From the NCBI RefSeq assembly GCF_002563895.1, contig NZ_PDJB01000001.1, positions 231,501 through 295,500 on the forward strand: DNA of 64,000 bases, given 5' to 3'. The stretch comes from Pseudomonas lurida (lineage in GTDB: Bacteria > Pseudomonadota > Gammaproteobacteria > Pseudomonadales > Pseudomonadaceae). The translations under genes were made by a program, and so were the position numbers. Below are positions 18,621 to 26,664 of the stretch, one piece after another. Each line of letters begins with the position of its first letter. Within the stretch, counting starts at the first letter, position 1. Below the pieces are notes generated by a model. It was not told where the DNA came from. It saw nothing but the letters and a program-made list of their open reading frames with translations, and searched no databases.

Positions 18621-19790
18621 CTATAGAGCAGGCGCCGTGCGATAGGAGGCGGGGCTGAACACCCGTGTCACCACCAGCATCGCGACCGCCGTCACCGTGA
18701 GTACCACCCAGGCGCTGACAAAGCTGCCGGTGAGTTCACGCAGCCAGCCGGTCAGCCATGGCGAAATCGCATTGATCAAAAAGCCTACGCCCTGGACGAA
18801 GGCCGCCAGTTGCCCGGCTTGGCGAGGGTCGCGGTGATGGTCCAGGGTCAGCAGCAGGCTCAGGGCAAAACACGCCCCCAGGCCGAAGCCGCACAGCGCC
18901 ACCCACAGGTGGGGAAACTGCAACGGCGCGAGCAGCAGGCCGAGATAGCCGATGGTCTGGGCCAGCAGGCTGATCCACAGCAATGGCCGGCGGTCGATCC
19001 CGCGTTGCGCCAACACCGGCATCAACAGCGCGGCGATCACCTGGAAGATGGTCATGAAGGCCAGCAATGAACCACTGGGCAGTACCCCCCAGCCCAATTG
19101 CTGGTAGTACGCCGGCAACCACGCCACCATGCTCATATAGCCGCAATTGACCAGCCCGAAGTACAGCGCCAGCAGCCAGGCGCGGCGGTTGCGCAGGCCC
19201 TGGAATGCAGGCGCTACCCGTGGGTTTTTCGCCGCGCCCAGCGGCAACCAGGCCCACAGCAGCAACGCCGCCAATGCTGGCAACCACCACACGCCGAGCC
19301 CGGCTTGCCATTGCTGGAAGTGGCTGGCCGCCACCGGGCTGAGCAGGGCCGCCAGGCCGCCACCGGCCATCAACGACGCCGAATACACACCCATTGCCAC
19401 TGGCACGCGGTGATGGAACTCACGCTTGATCATCGCCGGCACCAACGCCTGGATCAGCGCTACGCCGGCACCGCCGAGCAAGGCCGTGACCAGCAAGACG
19501 GAGCCTTGGCCCATCAGCCAGCGAGCCAGGCACGCCAGCAGAATCATCACCAGGCCCAGGGCGATGCCTCGTCGCTCACCCAACTGCGCTTCAACGCGCA
19601 CGCCCACCAGCGCCACCAGGCCCATGCACACCACCGGCAAGCTGGTGAGCAGTGCACTGCTCTGGAAGCTCAGGCCGGTGGCCTGGCGTATCTCGCCGAG
19701 CAACGGGCTGATGGAACTGAGGATAGGGCGCAGGTTAAGTCCCAGGACCACCAGCAGGCCCCAGCCAGCGAGGGATTTATTCAGGGGCAT
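18621..19790 (-). CDS. MFS transporter, CynX/NimT family
   Basis: 389 residues with about twelve hydrophobic helices. The opening NLRPILSSISPLLGEIRQATGLS and the SALLTSLPVVCMG stretch are hallmarks of the CynX (cyanate) / NimT (nitroimidazole) branch of the major facilitator superfamily. The real substrate is unknown. Its start overlaps the end of the upstream deaminase gene by 14 bp, so the two form an operon, perhaps importing or exporting a nitrogen-containing substrate of the deaminase. Confidence 0.85.
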   Translation of the reverse strand: MPLNKSLAGWGLLVVLGLNLRPILSSISPLLGEIRQATGLSFQSSALLTSLPVVCMGLVALVGVRVEAQLGERRGIALGLVMILLACLARWLMGQGSVLLVTALLGGAGVALIQALVPAMIKREFHHRVPVAMGVYSASLMAGGGLAALLSPVAASHFQQWQAGLGVWWLPALAALLLWAWLPLGAAKNPRVAPAFQGLRNRRAWLLALYFGLVNCGYMSMVAWLPAYYQQLGWGVLPSGSLLAFMTIFQVIAALLMPVLAQRGIDRRPLLWISLLAQTIGYLGLLLAPLQFPHLWVALCGFGLGACFALSLLLTLDHHRDPRQAGQLAAFVQGVGFLINAISPWLTGWLRELTGSFVSAWVVLTVTAVAMLVVTRVFSPASYRTAPAL

Positions 19791-20238
19791 GCAGGGTTTT
19801 CCACTCGCGATACAGGGCGGTCATGGCCGCGTCGGGCAGATGCTGGATGTTCAGGCGTTGTTCGCTCAATGGCAGCCCTACTTGCTGACCGATCGCCGCC
19901 GTTGACAGGCCAAACGGCTCGGCCATGGCGTTGCTGGCGGCAAACACTACCCGCTCCACGCCGCACAGGTACATGGCGCTCAGGCACATCGGGCAGGGTT
20001 GGCCGCTGGCATAGATCACACAGCCGTCCAGGCGCGCCCCGAGCAGCTTGCTCGCCGCACGGATCGCCAGCAGCTCGGCGTGGGCGGTGGGGTCCTGGGT
20101 CAGGTGGATTTCATTCACGGCGTCCACCAGCACTTCGCCGTTGCGCGTCAACACTGCGCCAAACGGCCGGCCACCATGGGCGACATTGGCCTGGGCCAGT
20201 CGGATGGCGCGTTGCAGGTGCAGGTGATCGTCGGTCAT
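19777..20238 (-). CDS. Cytidine/guanine-type zinc deaminase
   Basis: 153 residues, CDA fold. Zinc ligands and catalytic glutamate are in HAE (53-55) and PCPMC (81-85). Overall pattern (GGRPFGAVL near the start, ASGQPCPMCLSAMY, AASNAMAEPFGL) resembles guanine deaminase GuaD-type nucleobase deaminases more than tRNA adenosine deaminase TadA. First gene of a two-gene operon with the CynX-type transporter and divergent (106 bp) from a LysR regulator, which probably controls it. Confidence 0.85.
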   Translation of the reverse strand: MTDDHLHLQRAIRLAQANVAHGGRPFGAVLTRNGEVLVDAVNEIHLTQDPTAHAELLAIRAASKLLGARLDGCVIYASGQPCPMCLSAMYLCGVERVVFAASNAMAEPFGLSTAAIGQQVGLPLSEQRLNIQHLPDAAMTALYREWKTLHAPE

Positions 20239-20344
20239 GGGGATCCCTCGGGGCAGGATGAAAGGTGAAGTATGGGCAGCCGTCGAGGTATTCTGAAATT
20301 AAATATAACCATGCCAACCAGTGGCAAATGGAATGGTGAGCGCC

Positions 20345-21196
20345 ATGTTCGATCCCGTGTTGTTGCGCAGCTTTGTTGCCGTGGTGGATTGCGGCAATTT
20401 CACCCGCGCCGCCGAGCGCTTGCACTTGACCCAGTCCACCGTCAGCCAGCAGATCCGCCGTCTGGAGGAGGCGGTGGCGTGCCAGTTACTGGACCGTGAC
20501 CAGCGTCGCGTGGTCGCCACGGCCGAGGGCGAGCGGTTGCTGGCTTATGCGCGGCGCATCCTCGCACTGCATGAAGAGGCTGCCGATGTATTGATCAACC
20601 AGCAAAGCGATGGCGTGTTGCGCCTCGGCGTGCCGGAAGACTTTGCCGCCGAACGCTTGATGCCTCTGCTTTCGTCTTTTGTGCTGGCCTATCCGCGGGT
20701 GCGCCTGGAGGTCACCAGTGGCCTTGGTCCGGAGTTGCAGCGCCAGTATCGCAGCGGTGAGTTCGATGTACTGCTGGTCAAGCAGATGGGCGACAGCGAT
20801 GACTGCGTGGCCTCGTGGCCGGAGCCGTTGTGCTGGGTCGACAGCCGCAGCACGCCGTCCCTGGGCCGCGACCCTTTGCCGTTGGTGGCCTTCCCGGTGG
20901 GTGGCCTGTACCGCAATGAAATGCTCCAGCACCTGGAAGTGGGTGGCTGGCGTTGGCGCATCGGTTACTCCAGCGCGAGCCTGGCCAGTGTGTGTTCAGC
21001 GGTGGCGGCGGGATTGGGCATCAGTTTGCTGCCCCGCCGAGTCGTGCAGCCGGGGCATGTGGTGCTGGGCCCGGACAGCGGTTTGCCGAAGGTCCAAGGT
21101 GTACGGTTAGCGTTGTATGGGCGCAGCGGTCTGGGCGCGGCGGGGCAGACATTACAGCGCCAATTGCTCGATTTGTGCGCAAACAGCCCTGCCTGA
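20345..21196 (+). CDS. LysR-family transcriptional regulator
   Basis: 283 residues with an N-terminal winged HTH (FTRAAERLHLTQSTVSQQIRRLEE) and a LysR effector domain. I took the ATG at 20345 (MFDPVLLRSFV), which has GGTGAG upstream; a start eight codons earlier lacks a site. Divergent from the deaminase-transporter pair, the classic arrangement for a LysR gene and its target. Its effector is likely related to that pair's substrate (inference). Confidence 0.87.
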   Translation: MFDPVLLRSFVAVVDCGNFTRAAERLHLTQSTVSQQIRRLEEAVACQLLDRDQRRVVATAEGERLLAYARRILALHEEAADVLINQQSDGVLRLGVPEDFAAERLMPLLSSFVLAYPRVRLEVTSGLGPELQRQYRSGEFDVLLVKQMGDSDDCVASWPEPLCWVDSRSTPSLGRDPLPLVAFPVGGLYRNEMLQHLEVGGWRWRIGYSSASLASVCSAVAAGLGISLLPRRVVQPGHVVLGPDSGLPKVQGVRLALYGRSGLGAAGQTLQRQLLDLCANSPA

Positions 21197-21375
21197 GCCA
21201 TGCCTTTGCTGAATATTTTGTATGCCTGAAAAGCATTGAGAAAACGCCTCTGGTCGCCAGGCCGCGCAGGACGCGGGCTGGGCGTTTCGGGAGTTTTATT
21301 TATGCAATTTAGATCTATGTATAACTTTAAATATTACTTTAAGAGATAAGCGTCTGGCCCCGATGATTCAGCCCT

Positions 21376-21408
21376 CGACGGCCTCCAGGCAGGCCTGTCG
21401 GTTTTTTG
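21376..21408 (+). terminator. Probable intrinsic terminator before tonB
   Basis: GACGGCCT-CCAGGC-AGGCCTGTC imperfect stem (one bulge) followed by a run of six T. It would end transcription from the LysR gene; it sits about 25 bp before tonB, so the tonB promoter may lie upstream and be attenuated by it. Confidence 0.45.
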
Positions 21409-21433
21409 TTTCAAAACCGTAGGGAGTGAATCA

Positions 21434-22246
21434 ATGGGCAATGTCCAGACCGCCGCCGGTGCACACGAGGCGCAATGGCGCCAGGCACCGAGTGGTGAGT
21501 TGGTCGACCTTGGCCGGGCGCACCGCGCGCCGTTGGGGCAACTGCGAACGCAGAAGACGCCAAAGCGTTTCTCAAGCCGTCGCGAAGGGATCCTGCTCGG
21601 TCTGCTGGTGCTGGCACTGCACGGTGCGGTGATCTACTGGGTGAGCCAGAAGCCCACCCCGGTGCTGCCGATCGTGCCGCCTGAAATCCCGCCGATGACC
21701 ATCGAATTTGCCCAGCCAGCGCCGCCGGTGGTGGAACCTCCACCGCCTGTGCCGCCACCCCCACCGCCGCCGGTGGTCGAGCCACCGCCGCCGGTCGTGG
21801 ATGAGTTGGCTGCCAAGCCGGCGCCGCCCAAGCCGATTCCAAAACCCAAGCCCAAGCCGGTCCCAAAACCTGAGCCCAAGCCTGCACCGAAGCCGATCGA
21901 GCAGCCGCCTGCGCCACCGACACCTGCGCCGCCTGCGCCCCCAGCTCCACCTGCGCCGGCTCCGGTAACGCCGGCTTCGGCCAACGCCGCGTACCTGAAG
22001 AACCCGGCGCCGGAGTACCCGTCACTGGCCCAGCGTCGCGGTTGGGAAGGCACGGTGTTGTTGCGGGTGAAGGTACTGGCCAGCGGCAAGCCGGGCGAGA
22101 TCCAGGTCCAGAAGAGCAGCGGTCGCCAGCAACTCGATGACGCCGCACTGGCCGCCGTGAAGCGTTGGAGCTTCGTGCCTGCCAAGCAAGGCGATGTGGC
22201 CCAGGACGGCTGGGTCAGCGTACCGATCGATTTCAAGATTCACTAA
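21434..22246 (+). CDS. tonB: TonB energy-transducing protein
   Basis: Spans the periplasm to couple the inner-membrane proton motive force to TonB-dependent outer-membrane receptors (siderophores and other substrates). 270 residues: an extended cytoplasmic N-terminus of about 50 residues, one membrane anchor (about 53-72), a long Pro-rich spacer (about 80-180 with PKPKPKP and PPAPP runs) and the C-terminal TonB fold (YPSLAQRRGWEGTVLLRVKV ... AALAAVKRWSFVPA). GGGAGTG precedes the ATG. Heads a tonB-exbB-exbD operon like tonB2-exbB1-exbD1 of P. aeruginosa. Confidence 0.94.
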   Translation: MGNVQTAAGAHEAQWRQAPSGELVDLGRAHRAPLGQLRTQKTPKRFSSRREGILLGLLVLALHGAVIYWVSQKPTPVLPIVPPEIPPMTIEFAQPAPPVVEPPPPVPPPPPPPVVEPPPPVVDELAAKPAPPKPIPKPKPKPVPKPEPKPAPKPIEQPPAPPTPAPPAPPAPPAPAPVTPASANAAYLKNPAPEYPSLAQRRGWEGTVLLRVKVLASGKPGEIQVQKSSGRQQLDDAALAAVKRWSFVPAKQGDVAQDGWVSVPIDFKIH

Positions 22247-22300
22247 CTATTCGGCTGCGGTGTGTTGCACACGCCGCGACCTGCACAGAGGGAAAACATC

Positions 22301-23020
22301 ATGGCATTAGCATCTCCACTTGAATCCATCGAAAGCGCGGTGATCTGGCTGCTGGTGGTTTTTTCGGTCGCGACCTGGGGCCTGGCCCTGCTCAAGGGTG
22401 TGCAGTTCGGTCGCCTCAAGGCGCAGGATCGCAAGTTCCATAAACAGTTCTGGGCGGCCTCGAGTCTCGACTCTGCCGCCGAGTTAGCCGAAACGCAGCC
22501 AGGCGCTGCGGCGCGTGTCGCCCAGGCCGGCTATGCCGCGATCCAGGTTGGCGAGGCACCCCACGCCGCCGACCTGAGCCAGGCGATCAACCATCAAGAC
22601 CGCCTCGAACGTGCCCTGCGCCAGCAAATCGTGCGTGAGCGCCGCTCACTGGAAACCGGCCTGGCCGTGGTCGCCAGTATCGGCAGCACCTCGCCGTTTA
22701 TCGGCCTGTTCGGCACCGTGTGGGGCATCATGGAAGCGCTCAAGGGCATCAGCGCCGCCGGTTCCGCCAGCCTGGAAACCGTGGCCGGCCCGATCGGTGC
22801 GGCACTGGTCGCAACGGGCGTCGGCATCGCCGTCGCGGTCCCGGCGGTGCTGGTCTACAACTACTTCCTGCGTCGCTTGAAGCTGACGGCTGCAGACCTG
22901 GACGACTTCGCCCACGACTTCTACAGCCTGGCGCAGAAGAACGCGTTCCGCGTGCTGTTGCACCCGGCCCTGACCAAGAATGCGACCGGCAACCCGCAGA
23001 AAGTGAAGGAGGCATCCTGA
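22301..23020 (+). CDS. exbB: Biopolymer transport protein ExbB
   Basis: Proton-channel scaffold that energises TonB with ExbD. 239 residues with three membrane helices: about 10-30, 127-150 (SIGSTSPFIGLFGTVWGIMEA) and 170-195 (GAALVATGVGIAVAVPAVLV), the MotA/TolQ/ExbB signature regions. The ATG at 22301 has GAGGGAAAAC before it. Its stop overlaps none of exbD, which begins 1 bp after, so expression is tightly coupled. Confidence 0.95.
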   Translation: MALASPLESIESAVIWLLVVFSVATWGLALLKGVQFGRLKAQDRKFHKQFWAASSLDSAAELAETQPGAAARVAQAGYAAIQVGEAPHAADLSQAINHQDRLERALRQQIVRERRSLETGLAVVASIGSTSPFIGLFGTVWGIMEALKGISAAGSASLETVAGPIGAALVATGVGIAVAVPAVLVYNYFLRRLKLTAADLDDFAHDFYSLAQKNAFRVLLHPALTKNATGNPQKVKEAS

Positions 23021-23021
23021 A

Positions 23022-23423
23022 ATGGCCTTCTCCACCCAAGACAGCGATGAGGTGCTGAGCGAGATCAACGTGACGCCGCTGGTGGACGTGATGCTGGTAC
23101 TGCTGGTGGTGTTTATCGTCACCGCGCCGCTGCTGACCAACGCGATTCCGATCAACCTGCCCAAGACCGAGGCCGTGGCTCCGGTCGAGCAGAAGGACCC
23201 GCTGGTGGTGAGCATCGACGGCGCCGGCAAACTGTTTATCAACAAGGACGAAATCCAGCCGGACCTGCTGGAATTCAACCTGCAGGCGGCCAAGGCCAAG
23301 GACCCCGATGTGCGGGTGCAACTGCAGGCTGACGATGGAGTGAACTACGGCGAAGTGGCGCGAGCCATGGCGTCTATCGAGCGCGCGGGCATTACCAAGT
23401 TGTCGGTGATTACCGCACGTTAG
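23022..23423 (+). CDS. exbD: Biopolymer transport protein ExbD
   Basis: Partner of ExbB in the TonB motor. 133 residues with one N-terminal membrane helix carrying the essential Asp in INVTPLVDVMLVLLVVF (Asp24 or so) and a periplasmic domain after it. GGAGGC lies upstream inside the end of exbB. A terminator follows. Identification is firm. Confidence 0.95.
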   Translation: MAFSTQDSDEVLSEINVTPLVDVMLVLLVVFIVTAPLLTNAIPINLPKTEAVAPVEQKDPLVVSIDGAGKLFINKDEIQPDLLEFNLQAAKAKDPDVRVQLQADDGVNYGEVARAMASIERAGITKLSVITAR

Positions 23424-23447
23424 TGGCAAATGCCTCGACAATTTTTT

Positions 23448-23481
23448 GGCCGTTTCCTTGGCAGGGTGCGGCCTTTTTTTT
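23448..23481 (+). terminator. Intrinsic terminator after exbD
   Basis: GGCCG (23448-23452) pairs with CGGCC (23469-23473) across a 16-nt loop and is followed by eight T. Confidence 0.7.
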
Positions 23482-23519
23482 GCCTGAAATTGCGTTGAAG
23501 CGCGATGTGAAATGAGGTC

Positions 23520-23611
23520 TATGTGGGAGTGGGCTTGCCCGCGAATGCGGTGGGTCAGTAACAGCCGCGCTGGCGGCTACACCGCATTCGCGGGCAAGCC
23601 CGCTCCCACCT
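23520..23611. repeat. REP doublet upstream of the hydrolase
   Basis: TGTGGGAGTGGGCTTGCCCGCGAATG and inverted CATTCGCGGGCAAGCCCGCTCCCACC, about 90 bp overall. Confidence 0.85.
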
Positions 23612-23730
23612 TTCGATCTTCGTCGGATTTGAGATTTTGGTTATTAATAAATAGCTTCTTATTCCTTAACGAATATAACCCCCGTCCCTATACTGTTCAG
23701 CAACGTTAAACGCTGCAGGAGGGCACACCC

Positions 23731-24312
23731 ATGCACAGCGAGTCGATTCGTTATCTGATCGTGCCGGGCTGGCAAGGATCGCCAGAAGATCATTGGCAAA
23801 GTCATTGGCAGAACAGCCTGCCCAACAGCGCGCGGGTGGAGCAGGCCGACTGGCTTACCCCGCGCCGCGAAGACTGGGTGGCCGCACTGGCCGAGGCCAT
23901 TGCGGCCGACAGCACGCCGGTGATCCTGATCGCCCATAGCCTGGGCTGCATCACCGTGGCGCATTGGGCGGCCACCGCGCCGGTGCAGTTTTTGCGACAG
24001 GTGCGTGGCGCGTTGCTGGTGGCGCCGGCGGATGTCGAACGTCCCGCTTGTGCTCCGGCCTTGCGTAATTTCGCGCCTATTCCAACCGACCTGCTGCCGT
24101 TTCCGAGCCAGGTGGTCAGCTCCGACAACGACAGCGCCGTCAGCGCCACGCGCGCCCTGGAACTGGCCCGCAACTGGGGGGCCGAAGCCGGCGTTCTGTC
24201 CGGGGCCGGGCATATCAACGTGAAGTCCGGCCACCAGCGCTGGGAGCAGGGGTTTGCGTACCTCTATCGCCTGCAAAGCCGCCTCGAGCATCACGCCCGG
24301 CGCACTGCCTGA
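23731..24312 (+). CDS. RBBP9/YdeN-family serine hydrolase
   Basis: 193 residues, small alpha/beta hydrolase. It opens with VPGWQGSPEDHWQSHW, the RBBP9/YdeN hallmark. The nucleophile is in AHSLGC (Ser70), the acid probably in SSDND and the catalytic His in GAGHIN near residue 160. Substrate unknown; some family members have esterase or aminopeptidase-like activity. It is followed after 49 bp by the sigma-54 activator gene on the same strand. Confidence 0.85.
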   Translation: MHSESIRYLIVPGWQGSPEDHWQSHWQNSLPNSARVEQADWLTPRREDWVAALAEAIAADSTPVILIAHSLGCITVAHWAATAPVQFLRQVRGALLVAPADVERPACAPALRNFAPIPTDLLPFPSQVVSSDNDSAVSATRALELARNWGAEAGVLSGAGHINVKSGHQRWEQGFAYLYRLQSRLEHHARRTA

Positions 24313-24361
24313 CTAATTTTCAACGCCCCGTCCCTGAGTGGATTTGGGGCGGGAGCCTGCC

Positions 24362-25282
24362 ATGAGCCTGCATGAAACCTACGGCCAGCCACTGCTGACC
24401 TTCCCCGACGCGGAAAAAAGCCCGCTGAGCATCCGCGCCAAGGCGCTGGTGTTCGTTGATCCCCGTTCGCGGCAACTGCGCGAAGACCTGGAAAGCCTCG
24501 CGCCCCGCGCCCTGCCGGTGTTGATTCGCGGCGAGACCGGTAGCGGTAAAGAGCTGCTGGCCCGGCATATCCACCGTGGCAGCGATCGCACCGGCTTGTT
24601 TGTCTCGGTCAATTGCGGCGCCATCAGCCCGACCTATGCCGATGCCGAACTGTTCGGTTATGCCGCCGGCGCCCACAGTGGCGCGGCCAGCAGCCGGGCA
24701 GGGTGGTTCGGGTCGGCGAATGGCGGCACCTTGTACCTGGATGAGATCGGCGACTTGCCGCTGCCGATCCAGGTGAAACTGCTGGCCGCCCTGGAAAACC
24801 ACGAAGTCACCCGCGTGGGTGCCCATCAGCCAAGCCCGGTGGATGTGCGCCTGGTGGCGGCCACCAGCATCGACCTGGCCCAGGCCGTGGCCGCCGGGAA
24901 GTTCCATGAGCGCCTGTTCCATTACTTGAGTGAAGGCCAGCTGGACTTGCCCGCACTGCGCGAGCGTGTCGGGGACATCCTGTCCCTGGCCGAGTACTTC
25001 CTCGGTATCTACAGCCAACGCCTCGACCTGCCGGTGCCGCTGATCAGCGATGCCGCCCAGCGGGTGCTGGAACACCACAGCTGGCCGGGCAATACCCGTG
25101 AGCTGGAAAACGTTATTCACTTTGCGTTACTGGTCAGCAGCGGCGACGAGATTTTGCCCGAGCACCTGAACCTGCCCGTGGCCGGCTCGCCGTTGGAGCA
25201 AGTGCAGCGGATTTTTGAGCGCGCCAGCCCTGCCGAGCGGGAAGCCTTGCGCAGCTTTCTGCATGACCAAGCGGCGACATGA
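24362..25282 (+). CDS. Sigma-54 activator ATPase without DNA-binding domain
   Basis: 306 residues, almost entirely an AAA+ sigma-54 interaction domain: Walker A GETGSGKE (57-64), Walker B GGTLYLDEIG (121-130), sensor II region WPGNTRELENV (about 248-258). Two departures from the family: the sigma-54-contacting loop is GAHSGA (103-108) rather than GAFTGA, and the protein ends at ...REALRSFLHD, where a Fis-type helix-turn-helix normally begins. There is also no N-terminal sensor domain. Its setting next to sulfur-type transporters recalls SfnR, a sigma-54 activator of sulfone use, but that parallel is inference. The ATG at 24362 follows GCGGGAGCC. Confidence 0.82.
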   Translation: MSLHETYGQPLLTFPDAEKSPLSIRAKALVFVDPRSRQLREDLESLAPRALPVLIRGETGSGKELLARHIHRGSDRTGLFVSVNCGAISPTYADAELFGYAAGAHSGAASSRAGWFGSANGGTLYLDEIGDLPLPIQVKLLAALENHEVTRVGAHQPSPVDVRLVAATSIDLAQAVAAGKFHERLFHYLSEGQLDLPALRERVGDILSLAEYFLGIYSQRLDLPVPLISDAAQRVLEHHSWPGNTRELENVIHFALLVSSGDEILPEHLNLPVAGSPLEQVQRIFERASPAEREALRSFLHDQAAT

Positions 25283-25430
25283 ATAAAATGGAATATCAAC
25301 GTGAATAAAAGATATTGTTCGGGAATAAAAAATCTAGGTATTGTCCCTCCCACGCCGCGATAGCACTTCGCTGGCACACCTCATAAGAACGGTCGTCAGA
25401 GACGCCCCGGAATTTCGATAAGGACACTGC

Positions 25431-26213
25431 ATGAAAAAGGTTCTGTTGTTTACCGCACTGGCGGCTGCCCTGACTGCAAGCTTCGCCCAGGCCAACGAGA
25501 AACTGGTGGTTGCCGCCACCCCGATCCCGCACGCCGAGATCCTCGAACTGGTCAAGCCAACCCTCGCCAAAGAAGGCGTGGACCTGGAAATCAAAGTCTT
25601 CACCGACTACGTACAGCCCAACGTGCAAGTGGCCGAGAAACGCCTGGACGCCAACTACTTCCAGACCCTGCCGTACCTGGAAAACTTCAACAAGGGCAAG
25701 GGCACCAACCTGGTCACCGTGGTCGGTGTACACGTTGAGCCCTTCGGCGGTTACTCGAAAAAGATCAAGAACATCTCCGAGCTTAAAGATGGCGCCACCG
25801 TTGCCATTCCAAACGAAGGCTCCAACAGCGGTCGCGCCCTGTTGTTGCTGCAAAAAGCCGGTGTGATCACCCTGAAAGACCCGACCAACGCCCTCGCTAC
25901 GCCAAAAGACATCAAGGACAACCCCAAGCACCTGAAATTCAAGGAGCTGGAGTCGGCCCTGCTGCCACGCGTGCTGGACCAGGTTGACCTGGACCTGATC
26001 AACACCAACTACGCCCTGGAAGCTGGCCTCAACCCAGCGAAAGACGCACTGATCATCGAAGACGCCAAGTCGCCCTACGTGAACTTCCTGGTGGCTCGCC
26101 CGGACAACAAGGACAGCGACGCTATCCAGAAACTCTCCAAGGCCCTGACCAGCCCGGAAGTCAAAGCCTTCATCGAGAAGAAGTACAACGGCGCGGTAGT
26201 GCCTGCGTTCTGA
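25431..26213 (+). CDS. MetQ/NlpA-family substrate-binding protein (orphan)
   Basis: 260 residues, NlpA (methionine-binding) family: signal peptide to about residue 22 (SFAQAN), then LVVAATPIPHAEILE, YVQPNVQVAEKRLDANYFQ and AIPNEGSNSGRALLLLQKAG. There is no lipobox cysteine, so it is probably a soluble periplasmic protein rather than a lipoprotein. No MetN or MetI partner is beside it; the next genes form a different, amino-acid-type transporter. The nearest Met-type ATPase and permease are at 40.6-42.4 kb. Likely binds methionine or a related sulfur compound. A terminator follows. Confidence 0.88.
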   Translation: MKKVLLFTALAAALTASFAQANEKLVVAATPIPHAEILELVKPTLAKEGVDLEIKVFTDYVQPNVQVAEKRLDANYFQTLPYLENFNKGKGTNLVTVVGVHVEPFGGYSKKIKNISELKDGATVAIPNEGSNSGRALLLLQKAGVITLKDPTNALATPKDIKDNPKHLKFKELESALLPRVLDQVDLDLINTNYALEAGLNPAKDALIIEDAKSPYVNFLVARPDNKDSDAIQKLSKALTSPEVKAFIEKKYNGAVVPAF

Positions 26214-26241
26214 TGTAGACAAAACCCCCTTCAAGGTTTGA

Positions 26242-26275
26242 ACGCCGACGGCTTGCATTGCGTCGGCGTTTTTTT
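26242..26275 (+). terminator. Intrinsic terminator after the MetQ-like gene
   Basis: Perfect 9-bp stem ACGCCGACG / CGTCGGCGT with a 10-nt loop followed by seven T. Confidence 0.92.
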
Positions 26276-26303
26276 ATGCCTGGAATTTGGCATGCAATAA
26301 AAA

Positions 26304-26333
26304 TGTGGGAGGGGGGCATGCCCCCCTCCCACA
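26304..26333. repeat. Perfect 30-bp palindrome (REP-like)
   Basis: TGTGGGAGGGGGGCA followed by its exact reverse complement, with no loop base. It shares the TGTGGGAG edge with REP elements but has a G-run core. It lies between the terminator and a small reverse ORF. Confidence 0.8.
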
Positions 26334-26367
26334 GTTGATCTTCCTCTCGAAATGGATGTTCAGTGGC

Positions 26368-26454
26368 TCAGAGCGCGCGGCTATTGATCGCCCTGCGCAA
26401 CGCCACCAACCACTTCACCAGCTCCTGCGGATCAATCGGTTTCCCTTCGTTCAT
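26368..26454 (-). CDS. Possible 28-residue small protein
   Basis: A reverse-strand ORF of 28 codons starting ATG and beginning MNEGKPIDPQ, with GAGG nine bases upstream of the start. The peptide would be a Pro-Gln-Glu lead followed by an amphipathic helix (LVKWLVALRRAI) rich in Leu and Arg. The reading frame and ribosome site are convincing, but such short ORFs also occur by chance. I do not recognise it. It is antisense to nothing and lies in the 26214-26664 gap, whose remaining part is AT-rich upstream region of the ABC operon. Confidence 0.4.
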   Translation of the reverse strand: MNEGKPIDPQELVKWLVALRRAINSRAL

Positions 26455-26664
26455 GGTTCAATCCCTCGAATCTCAGACCCCCCAACCATAGCCGTCACCC
26501 GGCAAACCCGCGAATCCGGGGGTTATCTTTTTGGGTGATATCAATATGCTATTTGGGTATTTAAATTTTGCTTTTTATACCTTTAAAGTTCGCGCTACCC
26601 AGCGTTACCCACGCCGGACCCGATCGCGCTCGCTGCATTACCCTTGCGGCGTCATGGACTCAAG

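Noticed and set aside
21634..22236. Gly-rich 200-codon frame opposite tonB
   Set aside because: It is the reverse reading of the Pro-rich TonB spacer.
25320..25430. Sigma-54 (-24/-12) promoter before the MetQ-like gene
   Set aside because: A TGGCAC is present near 25370 but the GC at -12 spacing is missing; no convincing GG-N10-GC was found in the sulfur-operon leaders I checked.
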